A stretch of 64,000 nucleotides of DNA. Origin: Cristatella mucedo. Lineage: Eukaryota > Bryozoa > Phylactolaemata > Cristatellidae. The notes under the pieces are model-generated. The model saw only the letters and a program-made list of their open reading frames with translations. It did no database searches and was not told where the DNA came from. The stretch is taken from contig WPIO01000003.1 in the NCBI GenBank assembly GCA_009760855.2, positions 4,839,001 through 4,903,000 on the forward strand. The letters run 5' to 3'. Of the stretch, positions 11,530 to 22,519 are shown in pieces. The position numbers and the translations under genes are program-made. The first letter of the stretch is position 1. Each line of letters begins with the position of its first letter.

Positions 11530-11580
11530 CTGCGGATTGTGTATGTAGGTAGACGGTTCTATTTGGTGTGCTCAATGAAC
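11530..11580 (-). CDS. candidate 51 bp phase 1-1 exon
   Basis: Acceptor TTATATTTTCCAG and donor CCGCAG then GTGAGA both look strong. The 51 bp between them start with two bases and end with one base of a split codon (phase 1-1) and read SLSTPNRTVYLHTQSA, with one N-glycosylation motif (NRT). Insertion or skipping would keep the frame. It sits downstream on the same strand as the Ig-like exon at 20.6-21.0 kb, but linkage is unproven. Confidence 0.4.
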
Positions 11581-11818
11581 CTGGAAAATATAAACTAATT
11601 CGGCGTAAAAAGTGATGAAAATCCAAGTTAAAAAATATCTGTGTACAAATATTGTTTACAATAATTTGACATATATTAGTAATTTGTTCGTAAAAAAACT
11701 GCATTTTCGAAGGCTGACGTAGAATCAATGGTTTAGGCAACATTAAGTAGCCTGTCAATTACTAATATTTCATATTATGGAAATTGAATGATCTAGATAT
11801 TATAAAAATGATAAATCC

Positions 11819-11819
<1 letters not shown>

Positions 11820-11850
<31 letters not shown>

Positions 11851-11851
11851 C
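11820..11851. repeat. (TA)n microsatellite
   Basis: About 15 TA units. Confidence 0.9.
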
Positions 11852-11854
11852 TAT

Positions 11855-12007
11855 GTGTAAGTGATTGCATGGTCTTTTAACTGTTTCGGCAGCAACAGCG
11901 TAAATCTCGACAATTTTGCGAGATCTCACGGTGTGAGGGCTCCTCGAGGGAAGAGTCGCTGAGTTTGCCTCTTTGCTTAGAGCCAGGAAATGGCTTTGGC
12001 ACATCAT
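11855..12007 (-). CDS. candidate coding segment, unknown
   Basis: An ATG at 12007 (minus) opens 50 codons of protein-like sequence (LSKEANSATLPSRS, then RKIVEIYAVAAETVKRP) before running into the (TA)n tract. A GTGAGA at the codon after SPHT could be a donor, giving a 26-codon first exon. It lies about 270 bp upstream of the exon at 11530-11580 on the same strand. Not recognised. Confidence 0.28.
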
Positions 12008-12009
12008 TA

Positions 12010-14475
12010 GTGAAGTAGATTGAAAGGCTCATAAAACCATAGAGTTGGAAGCAAAGGCGGCTTATGTGCTCACAAGCTAGCTCCTTCCGCCTCCATTGAC
12101 CCTTAGTCGTTATCCAAGCGGCATTACCGGCTGAGGCACAGCTGTGCAGGGCACGACCAGCGCCAGCACTTTGCCCGAGCGTGCAATGTTCATATTGAAT
12201 AAAATTATGATTGTGTACTCGTCTGGAGGTTGTAGGTAAATCTAAGACTGGTGTCTAAGCTTTAGAAAGTGAAAGCCTAGCGGCCAAGGTAGCGACTCAG
12301 CAAAGAAAAGAGTAGCAGTAAAGCTTGTACGCACAGTGACTAATCATTCTTGTTTAAGCACAAAAAACTCTTGCTAACGGACCGAAGGAAGGCCAAATTG
12401 GTGAGAGAAGCGATGAATAATTATAAGCCAGCATTAAACTACATGCAAAACCATTTACAACCAGCCTGCCATAGCGAGTGTTCACATAAATAGCCGTGGG
12501 CTCGCGGGAAGATACAATCACTGCCAAGTGAAGTTCGTGCTCCTATATATTGACTGATATTTTGCAAGAAATCAATCCTCAAAAGTAGCTCAAATGGTTA
12601 TTATTCCTCACAGGTAATCAATTTCACTTAACAACAGCCATTGCCGCGATACTATTAAAGTTCTCAAGTTCTTATAAAATCTTACGCACATGATATTGAA
12701 TGCACTTTAATTAGATTCTGTCTGGAAAAAGCTCACGAGCCAGAATAACCATCTAACTAACGCCGAATGCTAAGCGCAGGAGGCGTACCCTGCCGGTTGT
12801 GCAGTAACATAGCTAGCTGCTCAATTTCATTCGGTGCTGCCTAGGAAGAATAAGCTGGTCGATTCGTCTATAGCACTTCTTGCTCCAGCCTACCTAACGT
12901 TACGAAGGGATGGTGAGTTCTTGGCTTGAACTGGAGCGTGATACTCACATAACAATTGGGGATGTTACTGGACGTTTTTCGCAAATTCATAGCACGGCTG
13001 TGCATCTAGTTCTGCTCGTGATTCATCGCATATATGCATAGCCTTTAATCTCAACCACACGCTGTAAACCTCAAAATCAAGACATACGCATGCCAAAGCG
13101 ATTATCTACGACAGGACCCAGCAGTGAATAATCTAAAACGCACTCCCAACGTGATGATACGTAACAACCAGAGCTCCAATGAAGCTTTGGGCAAGCGGTC
13201 GCAGAATATTTAGATACGTTAAGGTTTTTGTCGAGACTTACTACCGATCTAAGAACCAGCCGCCAAATTGAGTATCCCAAATTATAGTCATTTTACAGTA
13301 GTTGACAGCTACGCTTGAAGTATAACAAATTATGTTGAAAGTGCTGGCATTGCTCCTCTGACTAAGTGCTCAGATTGTCACTATATCTATAAAAATGAGC
13401 ATCGATAATAAGGAGATACACTTTCGCCGCTGAGCAGTAGTTGTGCTCCGTGAAATCAAGCTGCTTAGCATTTTCAGTCACTAAAGAGGAAGCCCAAGTT
13501 ACTACTGCAGCAATGGACGCTCTTGTCGTTCTTATCTTGGCGCCGAAAAGATACCTAGCTTGACACTGACCAGGACGCTCCAAAACTGCAGCTGCTTATT
13601 TCAAGACTTGAAAAGAAATATTTATTTGGACCAACACGTGTCGTCAGTGTTTGTAGCACTAACTTGCAGTAGTTCACCAGTGGATTCCATTAGACATAGT
13701 TGCCACCACACAAAATTCAGCCTGTTGAGGTTAATTTACGTAGCTGCAGGACAGAGAAAGATTTCTTCTGTTCAACAGGCATATTTGATAAGACGAACGT
13801 GGTAAAACTAGAGTATTGATTCGTAAGTAGTACAACCACTTCTTTCAAGTCTCCTTTGAGCTCTCGCCATAACACAGCATACCTAAAATTGTGATTCCAG
13901 AAATATTTTGATGATGTTCTAGTCATCAAAAGATATAGAGCAACAAAAGAAGAAAGGAAGAAACGGGCACTTTAGAGGAGCTTCCACGCTTACGATCGAT
14001 ATCTTGGTACCTTTGCTTGCAGCCTTTGCGGTATATCGAGAAAAAAGTGCAAGTATCAACATAGGCAGGTGGAAATAAACTGTATTAACATGCTCAAGTG
14101 GCGCTAAACTGAACTATTGAGCTTAAAAGTCTTGTATTTTTACTATTTAAATTACTGGAATGCACCAGTTGGAAAGTGTGATTAATTTCAAAAGATTAAT
14201 CCAACTGAACAATTGCTGTCGTACTTTCACTTCGTCGAGTGATGCACAATACAGTTTGATGTATCTACTAATAAACAGCTGTTATTTTGTATTAAGACTA
14301 TAGTTTTATCAAAACACACCTTCTGAATGTAAGTATAAAAATGTAAAGTTATTACACAAATTCAATTTTTATAAGTTACAAACGTTTCAAAATAGCTTGC
14401 AATGTACACAAGTGGATTTGGTAAACAGTGCATGTACATTGTATCCTTTTATTGATCAGATGGCAAACTTTGTAT
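12010..14475. other. no firm feature
   Basis: Intron- or intergenic-like. A 24 bp segment at 12889-12912 (plus) has a good acceptor and donor, and a minus-strand frame at 13717-13929 looks protein-like, but neither is strong enough to call. Confidence 0.4.
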
Positions 14476-14479
14476 CGAT

Positions 14480-14775
14480 TAGTGTTAGGGTTCTCTAACT
14501 CTGAGGGATTAGCAATAGCAAACCGGAACTTAATACTCATAAACAATTTAAATATGAATTCTCCCAACTCTCTTGCAGTATGTAGTGATGACATCCAAAC
14601 ACGGATGGCAGCACATTTTCTTAAATTGAATGGTAATAAAACTAGCTTACTACTTATGGGCAAACAAGTGTGATTGACAAAATTGGAAAGGCTAACGCTC
14701 AAAATCAGCTGTGCTAGCATATCTCCTTTAAATCCGCACGAAATCTAGATATCATTTTCCAAATTGACTTTTAAT
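14480..14775 (+). mobile_element. LINE-A fragment (end of RT region)
   Basis: Plus-strand reading contains ATCCAAACACGGATGGCAGC and TTCTTAAATTGAATGGTAAT with AAAACTAG and TTACT, giving IQTRMAAHFLKLNGNKTSLL. This matches the post-YADD part of LINE-A seen at 21.3 and 50.6 kb. Both ends are truncated. Confidence 0.65.
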
Positions 14776-14955
14776 AAATATAAATACATCTGATTTAACA
14801 GACTGTTTAGTTTCGCGACGGAAGAGCCATTACAGCTTTCAACACAACTTGCAGCAGCGATAAAGGATCGCCTACCACTAGATTCTATACTACGACCTCG
14901 GAGCCGAGGTCATGAAAAGCGACCGCCTTACCCAGTGAGCCATTAGGAATAAGTG
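14776..14955 (-). mobile_element. SINE-C copy (second tRNA-derived family)
   Basis: On the minus strand: AATGGCTCACTGGGTAAGGC (A-box-like), TTTTCATGACCTCGGCTCCG and a degraded B box (AGTATAGAATCTAG), then a body shared with 43.13-43.32 kb (TCGCTGCTGCAAG, TCTTCCGTCGC). It abuts the 3' end of the LINE-B fragment next to it, so one may have inserted beside the other. Confidence 0.6.
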
Positions 14956-14959
14956 GGTG

Positions 14960-15495
14960 TTACTCAGGAGAGTTTTATTTAGTTCACTCACAGCATAAGC
15001 GGCCTTCGGTACGCATTCGGTAGCCAACAGACTTCGTCTCACGCAACAAAGAGAAAGTGGGAAGCATAGCAAAGTCAGGAGAGCCGTTGAGGTAGTGAGC
15101 AGCTTGGAAGTAGCAGCTTAGGACCTCTGAAAAGGATGGTCCGTAGTCGGCAGTGGGAGAGTAGTTTTCGTTCCGTAAGAATTGCTGAAGCGAGTTCCAA
15201 AGTCTAGTACCTTCAGAGCTAAAGCTTCTGTCGCCAACGGTCTTTAAGGGGATGAATAGAGCAGCTAAAGTATTGTCCTCACAAGACCTGATGGTGCGAA
15301 GAGGCTGAAACAGATGCAGCAGTGCAGCTCGGTACGAAGTAGCCAAGCCGTGACGGGCCTTGTGGGTCAGCTGGAGAACATTGCTCTGTATCCGTTGCTC
15401 AACCGGCATCCCTCCTAGCTCGTTTAGCAAAGCAGAGAACTGCTCAAATCTCTGGAACTTGAAGACTACCCTTTCAGCCGATGTCATAGTCAGCT
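14960..15495 (-). mobile_element. LINE-B 3' half fragment (C-terminal ORF2)
   Basis: A 226-codon minus frame starts in the adjacent TA/TG repeat but its C-terminal 170 codons are LINE-derived. They carry [20 protein letters not shown], then a downstream block [16 protein letters not shown] and [18 protein letters not shown] before a stop. The same protein block recurs at 29.9, 54.3, 57.5 and 61.5 kb. CR1/L2/Rex1-type LINEs end with this kind of domain. The copy is 5'-truncated. Confidence 0.75.
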
Positions 15496-15509
15496 GATGT
15501 GGCATAATA

Positions 15510-15655
<146 letters not shown>

Positions 15656-16015
15656 CATGATCAAATGTGGTTCAAGTTATATTAAAATACAATTAACACA
15701 GTATTGTAAGAAGAATGGATGGAATGGATGGATGTATATCTAATGAAGCGAGAAGCTGCGGTCGTTGCAGCAGCTGCGGTAGCTGCAAGCTATAGACTTC
15801 GGTCCTGCCGGATTTGGGTCCAGCTCCATGCAGCCAGGCACTCGTTCGTACCAGTCAAAGAGGGCTGGAGCTTTGGCATGCTGCATATGCTGAGCCTCAG
15901 AGGTCTAATGAGCATACATCGACCTCAGGAGTTCTCGTTATGCCCTAAACGCACTAATTGAAGCCGTTAAGACCAGCAAGGGTAGATTTAGGCAGCTGAA
16001 CCCTAAATCCTAAAC
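15656..16015. other. moderate-GC stretch, unresolved
   Basis: An 80-codon plus frame at 15719-15961 with an Ala-rich start lies here. No splice or domain evidence supports it as a gene. Confidence 0.35.
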
Positions 16016-16019
16016 CGTG

Positions 16020-17150
16020 AACCCTAAACCCTACACCCTGCACCCTGCACCCTGCACCCTGCACCCTACCCCCACACCGTAAACCCTACACCCTACGTTA
16101 TAAACCCTACACCCTACACCGTAAACCCTACACCCTACACCATAAACCGTAAGCCCTGCACCCTGCACCCTACACCCTGTAACCTGCACCCTGCACCTGC
16201 ACCCTGCACCCTGCACCCTGCACCCTGCACCCTGCACCCTGCACCCTGCACCCGGCACCCTGCATCCGGCACCCTGCATCCGGCACCCTGCATCCGGCAC
16301 CCTGCATCCGGCACCCTGCATCCGGCACCCTGCATCCGGCACCCTGCATCCGGCACCCTGCATCCGGCACCCTGCATCCGGCACCCTGCATCCGGCACCC
16401 TGCATCCGGCACCCTGCATCCGGCACCCTGCATCCGGCACCCTGCATCCGGCACCCTGCATCCGGCACCCTGCATCCGGCACCCTGCATCCGGCACCCTG
16501 CATCCGGCGGCACCCTGCATCCGGCACCCTGCATCCGGCACCCTGCATCCGGCACCCTGCATCCGGCACCCTGCATCCGGCACCCTGCATCCGGCACCCT
16601 GCATCCGGCACCCTGCATCCGGCACCCTGCATCCGGCACCCTGCATCCGGCACCCCGCACCCCACACCCCAAAACCCCAAACCCCAAACCCCAAACCCCA
16701 AACCCCAAACCCCAAACCCCAAACCCTAAACCCTAAACCCTAAACCCTAAACCCTAAACCCTAAACCCTAAACCCTAAACCCTAAACCCTAAACCCTAAA
16801 CCCTAAACCCTAAACCCTAAACCCAAAACCCTAGACCTTAAACCCTAAACCCTAAACCCTAAACGCTAAACCCTAAACGCTAAAGACTAAACACTAAACA
16901 CTAAAACCCAAACACAAAACACTAAATACTAAATCCTCTGTTTTAAACCTATAACCAGAGACCCTGAATACCCTAAACCCGCAACCTTAAAAGCCTAAAC
17001 GTTCAACTCTATAAACCATAAACTTTAAACACTAAACCTTAAACCCTTAAACCCGAAGCCATAACCTTTCAACCCTAAACTCTAAACCCTATAAACGCTA
17101 AGCCCTAAACCCCTAATCACTAAACCCTAAAAACCATACTGTAAGCCATA
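16020..17150. repeat. interstitial telomere-like array with variant units
   Basis: From left to right: degenerate CCCTAAA/CCCTACA units; a run of CCCTGCA (about 16.19-16.25 kb); about 28 copies of the 14-mer CCCTGCATCCGGCA (about 16.26-16.65 kb), one of them with an extra GGC; about eight CCCCAAA units (to about 16.72 kb); about fourteen perfect CCCTAAA units (16.72-16.82 kb); then progressively mutated CCCTAAA-like units to about 17.15 kb. The C-rich strand is on plus throughout. Open frames of 180-225 codons across it are repeat artefacts. No spacers, so not CRISPR. Confidence 0.95.
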
Positions 17151-17415
17151 TACTGGGGGTGGGCATAAACGTTTACCCCAAGGGTGAAATGTCCGGGAAG
17201 GAATTTCGGCAGGTGCGATGGAAACGTCCAGGTGGGAAAGTTCGTACCCGGTGAATGCCACCCTAACCTTGTAATTACTATTGTTTATCACAGATGATAA
17301 CACTCACCATTTGATCGGGTTTCCTTTGCAGCAAATGTAAAGTTCCTAGAAAGAGATTGAGTTTTCGGATGGCGCTTTATCAAGTGTATCATTATTATTA
17401 TAAATTCAATATTGG
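17151..17415 (+). mobile_element. LINE-A 3' end
   Basis: Contains TTTGCAGCAAATGTAAAG, CCTAGAAAGAGATTGAG, GGCGCTTTATCAAGTG and a terminal ATTATTATTAT, which is the 3' end of LINE-A. The first 100 bp next to the telomere-like array are not clearly LINE. Confidence 0.7.
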
Positions 17416-17854
17416 CAGTATGGTAAATAATTTCAATTTTGGAATGGAAAAATGTGCACTGAAAAGTTGAAAGACTTTGATCTGTTGATCAGCTGACCAC
17501 AAGCAGAGATTGATTTCAGGTTTTAACACGTTGTAAGTGGCACACTCAATGCTTGATTGAATTTGGAGAGGCAGCTTAGGCTGTTAGTATGAATTTTGAT
17601 CAAAATTTGATTCTAGTAAGATCCCGAAAGAGTCGTTATAGTGGGTACATGAGATACGCAAGAGCAGACTAGTCGGCAGATTTGTATCGTCATATGTTTT
17701 AGAAACGTTTGCTGTTTTCCATGTGCAGATTCCATCCACACATGCAGCCATAGAGCTGATATAATTCGACATGGTGGAGGACTGAAGGGGTTGAAGCGAA
17801 TGTACGTCAGGCCTCTGTGCCTTACTTGGTTGTTTTTATGGCTTTGCCCTCTCT
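17416..17854. other. no recognised feature
   Basis: AT-rich; two overlapping minus-strand frames at 17584-17879 have no splice or domain support. Confidence 0.4.
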
Positions 17855-18960
17855 CTTTCCGATACGATTGCCTGGCCAAGCTAGGCTTTCACTGCTTTGC
17901 AGGTGACACTCACTTAAACCATTGCTCTGCCCCCTCCCAGAAATTGAAACATTTTCTTAACTGCACTTGCTGCATGCATTAATCACAACGGCTCGTAGGT
18001 GACAGCATTTTTTTTTAATTTGAATGATGATAAAGTATTAATGGCATCCATATGTTGATGGCAGCAAATCATTGGAAGTTGAACAATAATAAAAATAACA
18101 AAATAGCTTTAGGCGAACCAAGTGCAATTCAAAGATTGCCGAAGCCTGACGCTTACAATCGGCCCTGCCAGCACATGGGCACTTGAATATGTACCAATTT
18201 AAGCTGTCCTGTCTCAAAGAGAAATTTAACTTGACGACCAAACTAGTTTTACAGTCACGTTTGCCTACTTTCAGCTACATAGCCTTCCTAAAACTCGTGG
18301 CTGCTTAGACGAGGATACTACGTCTGAACAGTTTGAGTCTAAACTTGACCATGAATTTGTGATATCGCGTCTCGACATTCTTGCTGGTATACCTGATTGT
18401 GCAATCAAGTGCTAAAAATATTGCAAAAATCTGCAACTAGCCCGGTCAATTGTAAGCTCGGCAGCTGCCACATTACATAGTGTCTCGCCGACACTGGCTT
18501 GCAGTCTAGCAGTGCATCGACTTCAACATGGCTCGAGCCTACCTTTTAGATTAATTGCCCACAATGCTGACAATAGTATGGCATGCATTTCTGAATCTTA
18601 TTGTTTACCTACATCTCGCATCGACCTAAATACATTTGAAGACCGTGATCATAATTGTTAGGCCCCAAAGAACGGAAATCACTCCAACTGGCATCACAAC
18701 ATTCCCAACTTGAAGACATTTGAAAAAGCTCAATCCCATCTATTTAACACATAATCTAGTGGACCCATTTTGTGAAAAGTGGTGAGCTAAATTTATCGTT
18801 GCTGGCACAATCCTTTTTAGATTAATTTAGAAAAAAGCAGATTGACTATGATCCTGTTTGCCACGTTTTCTAAAAACATGCCTCATTGTGGAGCACCAGT
18901 TTACCTTGGTAGACTTTAAATAAATTGAGCTTGAATAGGCCGTTGAGCGTAAGTAAATGG
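17855..18960 (+). mobile_element. decayed LINE-A fragment
   Basis: GCCAAGCTAGGCTTTCACTG with GACACTCACTTAAACC corresponds to the LGFHFFADDTQLYL (YADD-box) region. The later GCCTACTTTCAGCTACATAG and the GAGGATACTACGTCTGA region match the copy at 21.5 kb. Many indels; it ends without a clear ATT tail. Confidence 0.6.
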
Positions 18961-20540
18961 TGTGCCCCACGAGACCTTTAAATGAGGAATATTCCGTCTG
19001 AAGTTGTAAATATGAATATTTGAAAGCTCAGGCTGTGACATGGTGATCCAATTATTTTTTTTATTTCTCTATATCCTCAGACGTTCGAGTGCAGTCGTAA
19101 ATATAGTGCTAATTTTATACGTGGAAGTAGTTTTGAGAACGTGCAAACTGAAGTAAGCGATTAAAGGGAAGGTAGTATGACCTAGTCAGTAAGAGTTGGA
19201 ATGCAACTGCAGCAGAATAGTAACGGCCAAAAAAGTAGATGAACTAAGGTTGTTTCACCAACTCATTGTTCAAGAGGTAAATGCATGCCCCCTTATCGGT
19301 TCAGATATACATTTTTAAGGTACTTTGGTAATGGGTCAGAAAAATCAGCTAGCAGATCGTACGTTGTTTGCACAGATAAAGCTAGGACTGAATCTACTTC
19401 GTGTAAGCTTGTTCAAAATGCCTGGAGCTTGATGGCTTTCAAGAGAACCCGAGTCCTGCTACTGGAAATCTTTTCCTGCAGAGTAAATATCGGTTGTCAT
19501 CACTAATACAATTGTGCGGCTTGCTATGTAAATGAGACTGCTAATTATACCACCTTTACTAAATTACTAACAGCTTTTTCTTATATCCAGCGAATGCTGT
19601 TAGAGTGTAACGTGTGTAGCAGTCTTGGCATGATCAACTAAATTTTAATAGGGCGGAATTCCTAATGTAAGCAGTACCACCACTGGCCATCTCGTGTGCC
19701 CCAGCACTGAGGCCTATTCATGGCACTTGTTTTCAAATGCAAGCCTGGCTAGGGTTAACATAGGGCTTACGATTAAGTCATGGATGCTGATTCTCTGGCA
19801 GTTTGTTCATATGCATATATATGGAGCTTTAATTCTTCCCAGGCACTAAATAAGCGACCCATTAATATTATTTTAGATTGCATGCAAGAATTGAATTTAA
19901 ATAAATACGATCTCGGTTGTATAAAAAGGTATAGTTAGCTTCAAACTTGCGAGTAGCTCACTTTATTTAACATCACTAATAAAAAAATATTGAAACTGTA
20001 CACATACTAACATTACTGGTATGCATTTTCAATGCCGATTTGTAATTCTTAATAAAAAAATATTCAGTTTTTGCAAAGCAAATTCAGTAGATACTACTCA
20101 CTGGTTGGCAAAAAAGTGAGCTTGCAATGGGAGATATTAATTTGAAGATCGTTGACAACCTTCCAAACTAAGGAACTCACCCGAAACATCCGCGAACAGC
20201 TGAATAAATAATATAGGTTTCAATACAATGCTATCTTAAAAAGAGCTACAATACCATTTAAGCTATTGTTTGAATATGGCCACTATTGTTAGCACGTGAA
20301 ATTCTACGAAATTGTAATGGCTTAAAACACAAAATCAAACGAAATGTCATCCTATTTGGCCATCTTATCCCTATACCAGCTGACCAGCAGCTTTAGTGTG
20401 TACCAGTCCTACTTGTCTCTAGGGATAAAGAATTTCCTGCTGCAGGGCTCAAACTTTCTTCACAGACCTTGAAATGTAATCACATTAAATGGAGGCCAAG
20501 ACTAAACTGACACTTTCGAAAAAGAATATGAGCAATGACC
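18961..20540. other. no firm feature
   Basis: AT-rich. At 20181-20199 (minus) a good acceptor (ATATTATTTATTCAG) and donor (TTTCGG then GTGAGT) enclose only 19 bp, too short to trust alone. Confidence 0.4.
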
Positions 20541-20575
20541 TTAAATGATAAACAGAAAATTGTATATTGCCATAC

Positions 20576-20971
20576 CGCAAAGTGAAATTCTTATCGGTTT
20601 TGACAGCATTGTGAATGGGTGAGTTTTGTTTTGTCCTTTTATGAGACAGTTCACGAAGTCCGTTACTAAGGAACTGTCACTTGACCAGGTAGCTTCAGCC
20701 TGAACCGTCAGTCGTTGACGTACTGTTTTAATAGTGGTGTAGCTGTTACAAGAATGCAGGGTCATCTGATATTTGTCTTTGAACATGGTCGGATCTTCAA
20801 TACCACATGCTGCGATCCACCAATTGAAGTCGTCCACTTTACCATTTTCTCTTGCCCAAATAAGCTGCATCTCAGTGTTCCTTAAATCTTGATTTGGCAT
20901 CCAATAAAATACGCATGTGAAGCCGAAGGACTCAGTATTGGGAAGGCAATCCGGCATAGTGAGCTCAACAT
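20576..20971 (-). CDS. Ig-like domain exon, phase 1-1
   Basis: The best single exon in the window. An acceptor CTTTCTATTGTAG is followed by two bases of a split codon, 131 open codons, and a final single base before GTATGG, so it is symmetric phase 1-1 (396 bp), as Ig-superfamily domain exons usually are. The peptide has FTCVFYW (B-strand-like Cys), LIWARENG about 20 residues later (C-strand-like Trp), an E-strand-like TTIKTVRQRLTVQAEA, and DFVNCLIKG (F-strand-like second Cys). One N-glycosylation site (NKT) follows. Expected role: extracellular recognition or adhesion. If the donor is ignored, the frame runs on to a TAA at 20541 through a hydrophobic end, which would be an alternative terminal exon. 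The Ig assignment is by pattern only. Confidence 0.6.
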
Positions 20972-21042
20972 CTACAATAGAAAGCCTGACTTTCTCTAGT
21001 AAAGTCATTCCAAGACATTGATTCAGTCATCAGTGGACAGTC

Positions 21043-21116
21043 ATTATAAATATTGAAGTTAGACACTCAATCTGCTATGATTATAAATATTGAAGTTAGA
21101 CACTCAATCTGCTATG
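21043..21116. repeat. 37 bp perfect tandem duplication
   Basis: Two identical adjacent 37 bp copies beginning ATTATAAATATTGAAG and ending CTGCTATG. It lies just upstream of the Ig-like exon on the minus strand, within the presumed intron. Confidence 0.95.
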
Positions 21117-21139
21117 ATCTGTGTGTAGAGAGCGTTAAC

Positions 21140-22315
21140 ACTAAAACATAGGCACCTCAGGGTTCAGTGCTATCCCTTTTACTGATATTATTGCCAAGCA
21201 CAGGAAGGCATCCATTTCAATGAGAATGACACTTTCCTGTACCTTTGCTTTGATCCCTCCCAGCCTTCGAGCACTTTGAATTCTCTCAACTCACTTGTTG
21301 CATGTATTGCTGTCGTAGACCCATGCTTGGCAGCGAATCTTCTTAAACTGGTCGATGATAAAACTAACTTATTAGTGATAGGCAAACTCAGAGTCATTCA
21401 GATATTGGAAAGACAAACGATCTAAATTGGCCCTGAGAGCATATCTCCCGTTTAATCAGCTCAAAATCTAGGTATCATATTCCAAATTGGCATTGCGTTA
21501 AACGACCACACTGGCTCCACAGTCAAGTGTGCCTACTTTCAGATACATAGCATTGCTAAAATTCGTGCGTGCTTAGATGAGGATACCACCTCTAAGTTGG
21601 TTCATGCATTTGTGACATCGCATTTTGACTTCGGTAACTTACAGCTTGCTGGCCTACCGGCATATGAAATCAGGGAGTTACAGCCGGTGCAAAACGCTGC
21701 AGCTATGCGTATCTGTCGTGAACATTGCAATTAGCTCACCAAACCACTTTTCGCCGACCTGGGCTGGTTCCTAGCCAAGCAATGGATCGACTTAACGGTT
21801 CGGTCACTCACTTTTAGGTCACTTTATTCTTCGTCTCCAGCCTATCTCACATATCTACTCCACCACCAGGCCAAGCATCGTACCAGGTGCTTTTTGGAAT
21901 CCAACAGTTTAACAATTCCTCACAAAACCATAAATCGTTTGGAGACCTTTCATTAGGTTCTTATGCTCCCAAAGCCTGGAACTCACTGCCGACTTGTGTC
22001 ACAACATTCCATGAGCTGTCCACATTACAAAAACTTAAAATGCACCTATTTAAGAAAGCATGGAGTGGGTCCCTGTGATTCGTTATGTATGTGCTTATGA
22101 GTACTGACACTGTGCATGCTGCCACTGATGATATTCGCATGCTGACCCTGGGCATGTCACCCCTAACCATGTTATTCATGTAACTTTTCAAGTGAGATCT
22201 TACTCACCACTCAATCACGTTTCCCTTTGCAGCAAACGTAAAGCACCTAGAAAGAGATCAAATTCTCTGAGGGCGTTTCATCAGGGTCATTATTATTATC
22301 ATATTTAATATCAAG
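21140..22315 (+). mobile_element. LINE-A, 3' half with complete tail
   Basis: Runs from the FTDIIAKHRK/YADD-equivalent region (CTGTACCTTTGCTTTGATCC) through IWMSS-like, thumb and C-terminal parts (SFGDLSLGSYAPKAWNSLPT at 21.93-22.0 kb, then KLKMHLFKKAWSG) to the 3' UTR. It ends at the tail CCTAGAAAGAGATCAAATTC, GGGCGTTTCATCAGGG and ATTATTATTAT. Stops and frameshifts make it a dead copy. It is one of the longest LINE-A copies here. Confidence 0.8.
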
Positions 22316-22501
22316 TGTGATTTGTATTGGATATCTATGAGCTGCACTTCACAGTTCAGCTACATGAAATAGAAATATTTTTTGAAGTAATAGTAGCTGG
22401 GTGGCACACTATTTCCCGCCTAAGTAAGCAATAGAGAATTACACATTTAAGGAAAAATGGCGCAGCATTATTTATTGTAATGCTTTGGCTCTCTAACTTA
22501 C

Positions 22502-22519
22502 CCACGAACAATAAGTCTC
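22502..22519 (-). CDS. candidate 18 bp microexon, phase 1-1
   Basis: Acceptor ACCCATACATTTTTTAG and donor CGTGG then GTAAGTT are both near consensus and enclose just 18 bp (five codons plus a split one; DLLFV). Frame-neutral by length. Microexons are known in animals, but such a short match can arise by chance. Confidence 0.27.

Noticed and set aside
12889-12912. 24 bp plus-strand microexon with good acceptor and donor
   Set aside because: Too short, two frames possible, no neighbouring exon in matching phase.
16257-16652. Regular short repeats resembling a CRISPR array
   Set aside because: Units of 14 bp are head-to-tail without unique spacers, in a eukaryotic context.
16031-16722. Three overlapping 180-225-codon frames with Gly/Cys/Arg repeats
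   Set aside because: They are translations of the CCCTGCATCCGGCA satellite, open in all three frames; no gene signal.
16020-17150. A true chromosome end
   Set aside because: Ordinary repeat and intron-like sequence continues for 16 kb to the left and 47 kb to the right.
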